A stretch of DNA of 64,000 nucleotides from positions 496,001 to 560,000 of the forward strand of contig NZ_LXYU01000002.1 in assembly GCF_001952075.1 (NCBI RefSeq), written 5' to 3'. Of this stretch, positions 48,954 through 57,558 are shown piece by piece. The notes beneath the pieces are model-generated. The model searched no databases. It saw only the letters and a list, made by a program, of their open reading frames with translations, and was not told the DNA's origin. Both the position numbers and the translations under genes were made by a program. The DNA comes from Ditibartonella apis (GTDB lineage Bacteria; Pseudomonadota; Alphaproteobacteria; Rhizobiales; Rhizobiaceae). How positions within the stretch are numbered: position 1 is the first letter of the stretch; every line of letters starts with the position of its first letter.

Positions 48954-50609
48954 ATGAATGAATTACCTCCGCGCGAAAGCATGGAATTTGATGTGGTTAT
49001 CGTTGGTGCCGGTCCGGCAGGCCTTTCGGCTGCTATAAGACTGAAACAGATCAATCCCGATCTTTCGGTTGTTATTGTAGAAAAAGGTGTCGAAGTCGGT
49101 GCTCATATTCTATCGGGTGCCGTTGTTGATCCAATCGGGATTGACACTCTTTTGCCTGACTGGCGCAACGAACAAAACCATCCTTTCACAACGGAGGTAA
49201 TAGAAGACCATATTTTCATGTTGGACGAGACCAGAGCCAAGCAGATTTCCAACCGGATTATGCCAAAAATTCTCTCCAACCATGGTAAATACATCGTCTC
49301 TTTGGGAAATGTTTGCCGGTGGCTTGCAACAAAAGCGGAAGCACTCGGCGTTGAAATTTATCCCGGTTTTGCTGCCACTGAAGTTCTTTATAATAAAGAC
49401 GGTGCTGTTACAGGCATTGCAACCGGTGACATGGGCGTCGAAAAAGATGGTAGCCATGGCCCCAATTATATGCGGGGCATGGAGCTTCTCGGCAAATATG
49501 TTCTGATTGGTGAAGGTGCGCGTGGTTCACTTGCGAAAACTCTCATCAACAAATTCGAGCTTGATAAAGGGCGCTCACCCCAGAAATATGGCATAGGCAT
49601 AAAAGAGCTGTGGGAGATTGACCCTTCGAAACATCACGCGGGCCTTGTCCAGCATACATTGGGCTGGCCGCTTGATGACGCGACAGGTGGCGGTTCTTTC
49701 CTCTATCACATGGAAAACAACCAGATTGCTGTCGGATTTGTTATCCACCTCAATTATAAAAACCCTTTTCTTTCGCCATTCGAGGAATTCCAGCGCTTCA
49801 AAACACATCCGGCTATTCGCCCGATATTCGAAGGTGGCAAACGTATTGCCTATGGCGCCCGTTCTCTGACCGAAGGCGGCTGGCAATCTGTTCCGAAATT
49901 AACTTTTCCGGGGGGTGCCTTGATCGGCTGTTCTGCCGGTTTCATGAATGTTCCCCGCATCAAGGGCTCGCATAATGCTGTGTTATCCGGTGTTTACGCT
50001 GCCAATGCCGTTGCCGATGCGATAAAATCCGGCCGCAGTCATGATGAAATTGCTGAAATTGAAAATGGTTGGCGTGACAGTGCAATCGGAAAAGATCTCT
50101 ATCCGGTACGCAATGTCAAGCCGTTGCTGTCAAAATATGGCACGAAAAAAGGTGTCCAACTCGGCGGTTTTGACATGTGGTGTCAAGCACTCTTCCACTT
50201 TTCAATATTTGGTACAATGTCGCATGGTATGCCGGATTATCTTTATCTTGAGCCGGCAGAAAAACACAAACCTATCGACTATCCGAAGCCTGATGGCATT
50301 GTCAGTTTTGACAGGCTTTCGAGCGTTTTTCTTTCCAATACCAATCATGAAGAAAACGAGCCTTGCCATTTGAAAGTAACGTCACTCGATGTTCAGGAAA
50401 AATCGGAGTTGACCGTTTATGCCGGTCCCTCGACACGCTATTGCCCCGCCGGCGTTTACGAGTGGATCGAAAAGGATGGCAGAGAAACCTATGTCATTAA
50501 TGCGCAAAACTGCATCCATTGTAAAACATGTGATATCAAAGACCCGAACCAGAATATCACATGGACATGTCCGCAGGGTGGTGAAGGTCCCGTTTATCCG
50601 AATATGTGA
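48954..50609 (+). CDS. Electron transfer flavoprotein-ubiquinone oxidoreductase
   Basis: A 551-residue membrane-associated flavoprotein that passes electrons from ETF to ubiquinone. The N-terminal FAD motif is DVVIVGAGPAGLSAAIRL, the family stretch GWPLDDATGGGSFLYH follows, and the C-terminus holds the [4Fe-4S] ligands in CIHCKTCDIKDPNQNITWTC. Residue CPAGVYEW upstream supplies another ligand region. ATG 48954 fits the family N-terminus; the frame opens 66 bases earlier inside etfA. Having the whole chain next to the dehydrogenases lets the pathway feed the respiratory chain directly. Confidence 0.96.
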   Translation: MNELPPRESMEFDVVIVGAGPAGLSAAIRLKQINPDLSVVIVEKGVEVGAHILSGAVVDPIGIDTLLPDWRNEQNHPFTTEVIEDHIFMLDETRAKQISNRIMPKILSNHGKYIVSLGNVCRWLATKAEALGVEIYPGFAATEVLYNKDGAVTGIATGDMGVEKDGSHGPNYMRGMELLGKYVLIGEGARGSLAKTLINKFELDKGRSPQKYGIGIKELWEIDPSKHHAGLVQHTLGWPLDDATGGGSFLYHMENNQIAVGFVIHLNYKNPFLSPFEEFQRFKTHPAIRPIFEGGKRIAYGARSLTEGGWQSVPKLTFPGGALIGCSAGFMNVPRIKGSHNAVLSGVYAANAVADAIKSGRSHDEIAEIENGWRDSAIGKDLYPVRNVKPLLSKYGTKKGVQLGGFDMWCQALFHFSIFGTMSHGMPDYLYLEPAEKHKPIDYPKPDGIVSFDRLSSVFLSNTNHEENEPCHLKVTSLDVQEKSELTVYAGPSTRYCPAGVYEWIEKDGRETYVINAQNCIHCKTCDIKDPNQNITWTCPQGGEGPVYPNM

Positions 50610-51049
50610 TTTATTTCCCGATATAGGTAACAGCGTGAAGATTTTTGCGAAACATTTTGCCTCTGGGCTAACCAAAACTGAGACAGCACCTCATTCGGTT
50701 ATTCTGCCTTGATAACAGCAGGCAGAATAACTTGACTGCTGTGTTACGATTAACAGAAAAGCCTGAACAATTATTTCCTTATTTTTTCATTTTAATCCAA
50801 AGTTACAACAAAAAGAATTTCCGCGAGGGTGGGGTAAAATTTCACAACCGATTTTAAAATGAGTACGTCTTGCTTTACGCAAAAACCGGAATGAAATTCG
50901 TGTAAAATTTTACAAATCACAATCTTCAACAATAGCAATATCAATGCATGAAACGGGATAATAGTTTTTAAGCCCAGATTCTCGAAGCGAATTTCCGTGT
51001 TTAAAAGATTGCCCTGTTGACGGAAGCAATTTTGCAACAATCAAATATT
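50610..51049. other. Convergent intergenic region after ETF-QO
   Basis: 440 bases between ETF-QO and the convergent amidotransferase gene. A perfect ten-base inverted repeat (see separate entry) is the only structure seen. Minus- and plus-strand frames of 80-97 codons here have no ribosome site or family. Confidence 0.45.
50699..50730 (+). terminator. Stem-loop after ETF-QO
   Basis: TTATTCTGCC (50699-50708) and GGCAGAATAA (50721-50730) form a perfect ten-pair stem with a 12-base loop. There is no T run, so termination is plausible but not shown. Confidence 0.5.
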
Positions 51050-51742
51050 TTACAAAGCTTCCTCACACCACAGATTGAAAATCTTTTCAGCTTTTGTTCT
51101 CAAATCATTCTGGTGTTTTTTTGCCGCATGGCGAAGATTAACCGGATCAATTCCGGCTTGCGAAAGCTCGACGGCATGGCCGACCAACCAATGTTCAAAA
51201 TAATCAAGATCGGCTTCAAGATGAAATTGTAACGCCAAAATGTTTTCATATGAAAACGCCTGATTGGGACAAATACCGGTTTCTGCCAAACGCTTCGCCC
51301 CTTCCGGAATCTCGAACTGGTCACCATGCCAATGAAGAACCGGCGTTGTGCTGATCAATGCAAGTGGACTTTTCTCCCCCTCATCAGTTAATTGCAGGCT
51401 TGAAAAGCCGATTTCTTTTTTACCCATCGGTTGTACTTTTGCGCCAAGAACGCTTGCAATCAATTGTGCTCCGAGACACACACCGACCATCGGTTTTTTG
51501 ATTTTCAAGGACTTTTCTATCAGTTTCAATTCCTGATTGATAAAAGGATAGCGTTCACCATCATAAACACCGATAGGACCGCCTAAAATAATGATGATAT
51601 CTGCTTCATTAACCGGGAACGCAGAAATGTCATCGCGCGTTGCATCAAGATTTTTTAGTTCATATCCGCGTTTAACAAGAACATTCCCGATCAAACCGGC
51701 ATTTTCAAATTCGAGATGTTGTAAAACAAGCGCTGTTTTCAT
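51050..51742 (-). CDS. Class I glutamine amidotransferase-like protein
   Basis: A 230-residue stand-alone GATase1 domain. The nucleophile is Cys89 in VGVCLGAQLIA, the oxyanion strand is IIILGGPIGVYD, and the His-Glu pair lies in LALQFHLEADLD. Related single-domain proteins are called GMP synthase-like or gamma-glutamyl hydrolases, and their roles are mostly unknown. ATG 51742 with GGAGAAG upstream is a firm start; 120 further upstream bases of open frame are not needed. It is divergent from the MFS gene and transcribed alone. Confidence 0.85.
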   Translation of the reverse strand: MKTALVLQHLEFENAGLIGNVLVKRGYELKNLDATRDDISAFPVNEADIIIILGGPIGVYDGERYPFINQELKLIEKSLKIKKPMVGVCLGAQLIASVLGAKVQPMGKKEIGFSSLQLTDEGEKSPLALISTTPVLHWHGDQFEIPEGAKRLAETGICPNQAFSYENILALQFHLEADLDYFEHWLVGHAVELSQAGIDPVNLRHAAKKHQNDLRTKAEKIFNLWCEEAL

Positions 51743-52339
51743 TTTCTTCTCCGTTAAAATCTCTCGCAGCAAGTGAATGATTGCAAAAGACTTAAGTCCA
51801 AAAAGCAGTATTGAAAGCATGAAAAGCAGTGAATGCCAAGTCGTTTTATCAAAAGACTGCATTAGATAATATCAACAACGATCCTGAAAATTATCCAGCG
51901 ACCGAATTTTACAATCAATTTTTTAAGCGAAGTTTTAGTCTACCGAATAATTGATTTTGAACGATCCATATTTCCATAAGTACGACCTTTTCAGTTCAAA
52001 TTATTGCAAAGTATTTCTGAAAATAAAATTTAATGACTTATTCAATTCATTTTTATGAAAACATTTATTTTCGCCTTGCGATACAAATAAAAATATTCAT
52101 TATATTAACAGGTTTCCTTTCGTGGGACCTATTGGGAGGATTAACGACAATCTAATTTTGACCATTCGTTGGAAGCTGTTTCACAGCTTGCAGCAATAGA
52201 TGTTCTGTCGTTTTGCATAATGACCGCCAGGAGGATTTTGAAAGGCGGTCTGATTTCGGAAGGGAGGAACTTCAAATACGTCCCAAGTTTGAATGTCCCT
52301 GGTTAACAGTCATTATAATTTTTATTGGACACAACAACT
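51743..52339. other. Divergent intergenic region with long leader of the MFS gene
   Basis: About 597 AT-rich bases. The right 200 bases contain three purine-rich tracts resembling ribosome sites (GGGAGGA near 52133, AGGAGGA near 52230, GGGAGGA near 52261) without a following long frame, and an inverted repeat at 52222-52250. A 28-codon frame starts at the ATG at 52220. These look like a structured leader, with function unknown. Confidence 0.45.
52222..52250 (+). promoter_or_regulatory. Inverted repeat in the MFS leader
   Basis: GACCGCC (52222-52228) and GGCGGTC (52244-52250) can form a seven-pair stem whose 15-base loop contains an AGGAGG tract. It may hide or expose that tract. It is 90 bases upstream of the MFS start. 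Confidence 0.4.
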
Positions 52340-53638
52340 ATGGAACAAAATATAAGTGAAAGGACACGTCGCGCACGTAAAGCAGGCATTGCCTCTTTTA
52401 TCGGAACGACAATCGAATGGTATGATTTTTATGCATATAGTACAGCTGCCGCATTGGTATTGGGGAAATTGTTTTTTCCGGCGACTGATCCGGGAACAGC
52501 AACCCTAGCGGCTTTTGCAACTTTTTGGGTGGGGTTTTTTGCCAGACCTGTCGGAGGGATTTTCTTTGGCCATCTGGGCGACCGTATCGGCCGCAAAAAG
52601 ACACTGGTAGCGACACTTCTGTTAATGGGATGTTGTACAACTTTGATAGGATTTTTACCGGTATATGAAAATGTCGGTATTGTTGCGCCTATACTCCTTG
52701 TTGTCTTGCGATTGATCCAAGGTTTGGCAATGGGAGGTGAATGGGGTGGCGCCGTGGTTCTTTCAGCCGAACATGCACCGAAGGGAAAATCCATTTTTTA
52801 CGCTGCTTTTGCTCAACAGGGCTCTCCTGCCGGAAATATGCTTGCAACATTAATTTTTCTATTTTTCTCGATGTTGCCTGATGAAAAATTCCTGAGTTGG
52901 GGATGGCGTTTGCCTTTCATGTTCTCCGCCATTCTGGTTATAATAGGTCTTATCATCCGCATCAGTGTGGATGAGTCACCCGAGATGGAAAAAATACAAA
53001 AGGAAAAAGCTGTTGCTCGCCTCCCTATTGCAGAGGTATTTAAAAAATATAAGGCAATAGTTTTGCTGGGAATTGGTGCGACCATCATAACGGTCACTGC
53101 AACCTATTTCAAAACAACTTTTGCTCTTGCATGGGCGGTTCATGAAAAGCTCTTTACCCGAACCGAATTTCTATCCATCGTCAGTGTCGCTATTTTTGTT
53201 CAACTTCTGGTTCAGCCTTTTGGTGCGATTCTGGCTTCGAAGTTCGATCTGCGAAAAACCGTGACATGGATGCTTATTCCCGAAATTTTCATGTTGCCAC
53301 TTATGTTCTCACTCATCGAGACGAAGTCCATGCCGTTAGCGATGATTGGCATGGCCTTGGCGACTGTCCCACACTCGCTCTATTATGCAGCTCTTGCGGG
53401 TATTCTCGTGAAAGCATTTCCTACTCAAGTCCGTTATACCGCAATTTCGGTAACCTATCAGGTTTGCTCGATGATATTTGCCGGCTCCACACCGATGATT
53501 GCGCAATATTTACTCAATGAAACGGGGACAATTTTGTCGGCTATGGCTTTTGCCATTGCACAGGTGGTCATTACATTAATCTGCGCTGTTGCCTTAATTG
53601 TCTACGCAAAAATTCCTAATGAAAGAGATGAAGTGTAA
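52340..53638 (+). CDS. MFS transporter, metabolite:H+ symporter (MHS) family
   Basis: A 432-residue, 12-segment proton symporter of the MHS branch (relatives ShiA, ProP, KgtP). Features are FIGTTIEWYDFYAYSTAAALV, the loop 2-3 motif GHLGDRIGRKKTL, and GLAMGGEWGGAVVLSAEHAP. The C-terminal half shows VRYTAISVTYQVCSMIFAG. The family imports organic acids or osmolytes; the substrate cannot be assigned. ATG 52340 is used, as the TTG 15 bases earlier adds nothing. A terminator follows at 53668. Confidence 0.92.
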   Translation: MEQNISERTRRARKAGIASFIGTTIEWYDFYAYSTAAALVLGKLFFPATDPGTATLAAFATFWVGFFARPVGGIFFGHLGDRIGRKKTLVATLLLMGCCTTLIGFLPVYENVGIVAPILLVVLRLIQGLAMGGEWGGAVVLSAEHAPKGKSIFYAAFAQQGSPAGNMLATLIFLFFSMLPDEKFLSWGWRLPFMFSAILVIIGLIIRISVDESPEMEKIQKEKAVARLPIAEVFKKYKAIVLLGIGATIITVTATYFKTTFALAWAVHEKLFTRTEFLSIVSVAIFVQLLVQPFGAILASKFDLRKTVTWMLIPEIFMLPLMFSLIETKSMPLAMIGMALATVPHSLYYAALAGILVKAFPTQVRYTAISVTYQVCSMIFAGSTPMIAQYLLNETGTILSAMAFAIAQVVITLICAVALIVYAKIPNERDEV

Positions 53639-53667
53639 AAGCGATTTTTTAGAATTGTTGAAAAATC

Positions 53668-53702
53668 CGATTGGCAAATTTAACGAATTTGCCAATCGTT
53701 TT
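53668..53702 (+). terminator. Terminator after the MFS gene
   Basis: CGATTGGCAAATT (53668-53680), loop TAACG, and AATTTGCCAATCG (53686-53698) form a perfect 13-pair stem followed by TTTT. It lies 29 bases after the stop. Confidence 0.9.
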
Positions 53703-53925
53703 CATTGTCATGATTAGTGACAACTGAATATTGTAAGCAGACGATTACAAAATAAAAATCTATTCGTTTATGACATCAGCCGCCAATTTTTCAGACTTTG
53801 TAACCGCATTCTTCAGAGGTTTTCAGCCAAAGATAAGTTTTGTTACTAAAGCAAAACACAAACACAACAGCCCTAACTTTTTCGGGCTCTAAAATTCCGA
53901 CTATCTTTTAGTTTGGAGTGCAAAT

Positions 53926-55338
53926 ATGGCAAAACCAGAAAAAATGACAAAATCTGATGCCAAGGCTTTCGAGTCTCGGCTACTCGCCGATGAAGCAAAA
54001 TATTGCTCCTTCGGTGATACTGTCCACTACGTAAATCCGCCAAAAGTATTTGCCGGTTGTGAAGGCTCCTATATGTATGATCTCGAAGGTGTCCCTTACC
54101 TTGATCTGCAAATGTGGTATTCCGCCTGTAACTTTGGCTACGCAAATCCCCGCCTTGATAATGTTCTGAAAAAGCAGATCGACACTTTACCACAGGTTGC
54201 CAGCCAATATTTGCATCCGACAAAAATCGAATTGGCCAAAATCATTGCCGAAGATATGAAGAAAAAATTCGGCCTTGATGGACGTATCCATTTCAATGTT
54301 GGCGGTTCGCAATGTATTGAAGATTCTCTGAAAGTCGTGCGTAATGCCAAGGCTGGAAAGAGCCTGATGTTTGCCTTTGAAGGTGGCTATCACGGCCGCA
54401 CATTGGGTGCTTCTTCCATTACATCAAGCTATCGCTATCGTCGTCGTTACGGGCATTTTGGCGAACGCGCCATGTTCCTGCCCTTCCCATATCCGTTCCG
54501 TCGTCCTAAAGGAATGACTGTTGAAGAATATGGCGAACATTGTGTCAACGAATTCGCCCGCCTGTTTGAAACAGAATATAATGGCGTATGGGATCCGAAA
54601 GCCGACGAAACCGAATACGCTGCCTTCTATATCGAACCTCTTCAGGGCACTGGCGGTTACGTTATTCCACCGAGAAACTTCTTTAAAGGCATCAAGAAAG
54701 TTCTCGACGAGCATGGCATTCTTCTTGTGGTCGACGAAATCCAGATGGGATTTTATCGCACAGGCAAATTATGGTCGATTGAACATTTTGGAGTTACTCC
54801 TGATGTTCTTGTTTTCGCAAAATCGCTCACCAATGGTCTTAATCCTTTGGGTGGCCTTTGGGCGCGTGAAGAATTGATCAATCCGAAAATGTTCCCTCCG
54901 GGGTCAACCCATTCAACATTCGCCTCGAACCCGCTCGGAACAGCGCTCGGCGTTGAAGTTTTCCATATGCTTGGTGAAACCGATTATGAAACCATGGTTA
55001 TGGAAAAAGGCAAACATTTTCTGGAAGGATTGCAAGATCTTCAGAAACGTCATCCGGAAATTGGTGATGTTGACGGCTTGGGCTTGGCCTTGCGTGCCGA
55101 AATTTGCACCGAAGACGGCTTCACACCAAACAAAGCACTTCTTGATCGCATGGTCGACATCGGCCTTTCAGGCGATCTTGACTGGCAGGGCAAAAAAACC
55201 GGTCTCGTTCTCGATGTTGGCGGCTATTATAAAAACGTCATCACACTTGCACCGTCGCTGCTCATTACAACAGAAGAAATTGACAAAGCAATTTCGCTGC
55301 TTGATCAATTGATTACGCGTGCAAAGAAGGAACAATAA
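53926..55338 (+). CDS. Class III PLP-dependent aminotransferase
   Basis: A 470-residue aminotransferase of the GABA/ornithine type (fold type I). The PLP stretch is GSQCIEDSLKVVRNA and GGYHGRTLGASSIT; the Asp that holds the pyridine is in LLVVDEIQMGFYRTG; the Schiff-base Lys is in VLVFAKSLTNGLNPLGG. The C-terminal LAPSLLITTEEIDKAISLLD is typical. It acts on an omega-amino group with 2-oxoglutarate or pyruvate, but the exact substrate is open. It has its own long upstream region and a strong inverted repeat after the stop, so it is probably monocistronic. Confidence 0.92.
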   Translation: MAKPEKMTKSDAKAFESRLLADEAKYCSFGDTVHYVNPPKVFAGCEGSYMYDLEGVPYLDLQMWYSACNFGYANPRLDNVLKKQIDTLPQVASQYLHPTKIELAKIIAEDMKKKFGLDGRIHFNVGGSQCIEDSLKVVRNAKAGKSLMFAFEGGYHGRTLGASSITSSYRYRRRYGHFGERAMFLPFPYPFRRPKGMTVEEYGEHCVNEFARLFETEYNGVWDPKADETEYAAFYIEPLQGTGGYVIPPRNFFKGIKKVLDEHGILLVVDEIQMGFYRTGKLWSIEHFGVTPDVLVFAKSLTNGLNPLGGLWAREELINPKMFPPGSTHSTFASNPLGTALGVEVFHMLGETDYETMVMEKGKHFLEGLQDLQKRHPEIGDVDGLGLALRAEICTEDGFTPNKALLDRMVDIGLSGDLDWQGKKTGLVLDVGGYYKNVITLAPSLLITTEEIDKAISLLDQLITRAKKEQ

Positions 55339-55383
55339 AATGATGCCGGGCCGGTTACAATTCCGGTCTGGAAAACCTTTTGT

Positions 55384-55410
55384 GTGAAGGGGAAAGGCTT
55401 TCCCCTTCAC
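55384..55410 (+). terminator. Stem-loop after the aminotransferase gene
   Basis: GTGAAGGGGAAAG (55384-55396) and CTTTCCCCTTCAC (55398-55410) are perfectly complementary, giving a stem of about ten pairs with a small loop. A T run is missing, so it may terminate weakly or stabilise the message end. Confidence 0.65.
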
Positions 55411-55559
55411 GTCATTTGGTGAAATGCTTGCTTCGCATTTTTTTGAAATTCCAAGCTTTTTATAAAGCGTGCTGACATTCATTTCCGTACGAGGTGAAGA
55501 CACGTAAACGAATTTCAATCTGCTTCTTTCAAAACATTTAATGGGTAAACCGGCGAAAT

Positions 55560-56657
55560 ATGGAAAATCGAAAAGAGACAGACAACGCCATTAAAGCTTG
55601 GTCAAACAAGCTCGAACCCGATTATCTTTTAAGCGATTTTCTGCGCCACCCGCCTGTCGATTTCAAGGCGACCATTTCCGAAGTCGGACTTCCGGTTTTT
55701 TCAGCTCTCTTTGATCTCACAACGACAATGGATAATGAAGATCAAAAGCGTTTAAAAAAAATACCGTTCTATAAATTCTGGTCACGGCTGTTGAAATATA
55801 AAACATTGTTTGTCGGCACAACTGTATCGGAATTTTCGCCGCTGCCCACACCTTTTAATGCAACTCAAGTGGCGCTTTTCCTGAAAGAAAGAGAGGGCAA
55901 AAATTATCCGCTTGTCATCGTTAAAGATTTGCCATCTCCTTCGCCTTTAATATCTGATGATGACGCGAAAAAAACTGCGGATTTTCTTGCACAATTGGAA
56001 CAGGCGGGCTTTATTTCTGTTGCAGGACAAGCACTTGCCTATGTGTCTGTCGATTATTCTTCACAGGATGATTTTCTTTCCCGTTTTTCGAAAAATCGCC
56101 GCAAGGATTTTCGTCGGAAATTGCGTGCGATGGAAAATCTGGAGATTGAGGTTTTAACCGCTAACTCGCCTTATCTTCAAAGTGACGAGGTGATAAATCA
56201 CTTCTACCGCCTTTATTTGCAGGTCTTTCAACAGAGCGAAATCCATTTCGATCGTTTAAGCGAAGAGTTTTTCTACGATTTGTTACATACGGACGACGAA
56301 AGCCTCCGGGTTGTTGTCTACCGCAAAAGTGGCAAGCTCATCGGTTACAATATCTGTTTTGCCTATAAAGACATGCTTGTCGACAAATATATCGGCTTTG
56401 ATTACCCGCTTGCAACCGACAATAATCTTTATTTCATAAGCTGGTTTTTCAATCTTGAATATGCCCGACTCAACGGTTTCAAATATTATGTTGCCGGTTG
56501 GACCGACCCTGAAATCAAAGCCTATCTTGGCGCAAAATTCGTTTATACACGCCATGCCGTCTATATCCGCAATCCTTTGTTGCGAGGGATATTGAAGCAC
56601 TTCCGGCATCATTTCGAAAGTGATGCCCATCTTGAACTTCAAGGAGACCAAAACTGA
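55560..56657 (+). CDS. FemAB/GNAT-like acyl- or aminoacyltransferase
   Basis: A 365-residue protein with a GNAT-fold (Acetyltransf_6 / peptidogalycan-type) domain in its second half. The basic helix FSKNRRKDFRRKLRAME, the strand LRVVVYRKSGKLIGYNICFAYKDMLVDKYIGFDY and the Y-F-I-S-W-F-F-N-L-E-Y-A run match such enzymes, which transfer an acyl or aminoacyl group in cytoplasmic envelope or lipid biosynthesis. The first 150 residues are not recognised. No signal peptide or membrane segment is seen. Its stop overlaps the next start (TGATG), so it is coupled to the arginase-fold gene and probably shares its pathway. Confidence 0.75.
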   Translation: MENRKETDNAIKAWSNKLEPDYLLSDFLRHPPVDFKATISEVGLPVFSALFDLTTTMDNEDQKRLKKIPFYKFWSRLLKYKTLFVGTTVSEFSPLPTPFNATQVALFLKEREGKNYPLVIVKDLPSPSPLISDDDAKKTADFLAQLEQAGFISVAGQALAYVSVDYSSQDDFLSRFSKNRRKDFRRKLRAMENLEIEVLTANSPYLQSDEVINHFYRLYLQVFQQSEIHFDRLSEEFFYDLLHTDDESLRVVVYRKSGKLIGYNICFAYKDMLVDKYIGFDYPLATDNNLYFISWFFNLEYARLNGFKYYVAGWTDPEIKAYLGAKFVYTRHAVYIRNPLLRGILKHFRHHFESDAHLELQGDQN

Positions 56658-57532
56658 TGAAAAATCCGGTTATCCTCGATTTTGACAATAGTGTGGGAAA
56701 ATTTGACAGTTCCATCAATATCGATTTAAGCGGGTGGCAAGACCGTATCCGTTACGCTACGACTTTTGCCAATTTTCGTAAGCTGGAACTGGAGCTTGAA
56801 AAACAGATGCCGGAAACTTATGGACCGGTATTTCTTGGAAGTGGTGATTATCACCATGTCAGCCAATTATTGATAAAACATTGTCACAAGCATATTAAAA
56901 AAGACTCTTTAACGCTCATTGTGATTGATAACCATCCAGACAATATGCGTTATCCTTTCGGCATCCATTGTGGTTCATGGATCAGTCATGCTGCGTCATT
57001 GCCGTTCGTCGACCATGTTCACGTCGTCGGCATTACCTCCGGCGATATCGGGGTTAAACATGCTGTCGAAAACCGCTTGAAACCGCTTATGTCCAACAAA
57101 TTGACATATTGGTCGACAAAAGTGGATGTGAGCTGGGCAAATGTTCTGGGACTAAAGAATGCTTTTCAGACATTTGCCAATGTTGATGACATGATGTCGG
57201 CCTTTATCAGCAGCATTTATAAGGAAAATCTCCCCGTCTATCTGTCAATTGACAAGGATGCGCTCTCGCCGCAATTTATCCATACCAATTGGGATCAGGG
57301 CGAGATGGAGCCGCGGCATTTGACCGATCTTATCACCAATATCGGTTCCCGGCTCGAAGCCTGTGATATTACAGGCGAGGTTTCCAATTACACTTATCAC
57401 AGTTTCTGGAAAAGTCTTTTAAGTAAACTTGACGGACAAACAACCGTTTCCAACGAACTGGTTACAAAGTGGCAAAAAGAACAGCATGAGTTGAATAGCA
57501 AGCTCATCGAAACGCTTTCCGCTTATCTTTGA
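56657..57532 (+). CDS. Arginase/agmatinase-fold protein, function unknown
   Basis: A 291-residue protein with the metal-site pattern of the ureohydrolase fold, in altered form. GSGDYHHVS stands for GGDHS, VIDNHPDNM for DAHxDxN, and LSIDKDALSP for SxDxDxxDP; the aspartates and histidine that hold two Mn ions are kept, so hydrolysis of a guanidino or amide-type bond is possible. The guanidino-specific loop around PGTG-GG is replaced by NWDQGEMEPRHL. AAGGAGA precedes the ATG, which overlaps the transferase gene. Deacetylase-like or amidohydrolase activity on a product of the partner is a reasonable guess, not shown. Confidence 0.75.
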   Translation: MKNPVILDFDNSVGKFDSSINIDLSGWQDRIRYATTFANFRKLELELEKQMPETYGPVFLGSGDYHHVSQLLIKHCHKHIKKDSLTLIVIDNHPDNMRYPFGIHCGSWISHAASLPFVDHVHVVGITSGDIGVKHAVENRLKPLMSNKLTYWSTKVDVSWANVLGLKNAFQTFANVDDMMSAFISSIYKENLPVYLSIDKDALSPQFIHTNWDQGEMEPRHLTDLITNIGSRLEACDITGEVSNYTYHSFWKSLLSKLDGQTTVSNELVTKWQKEQHELNSKLIETLSAYL

Positions 57533-57558
57533 AGTGCATATAATTATAATCGTCCGTG

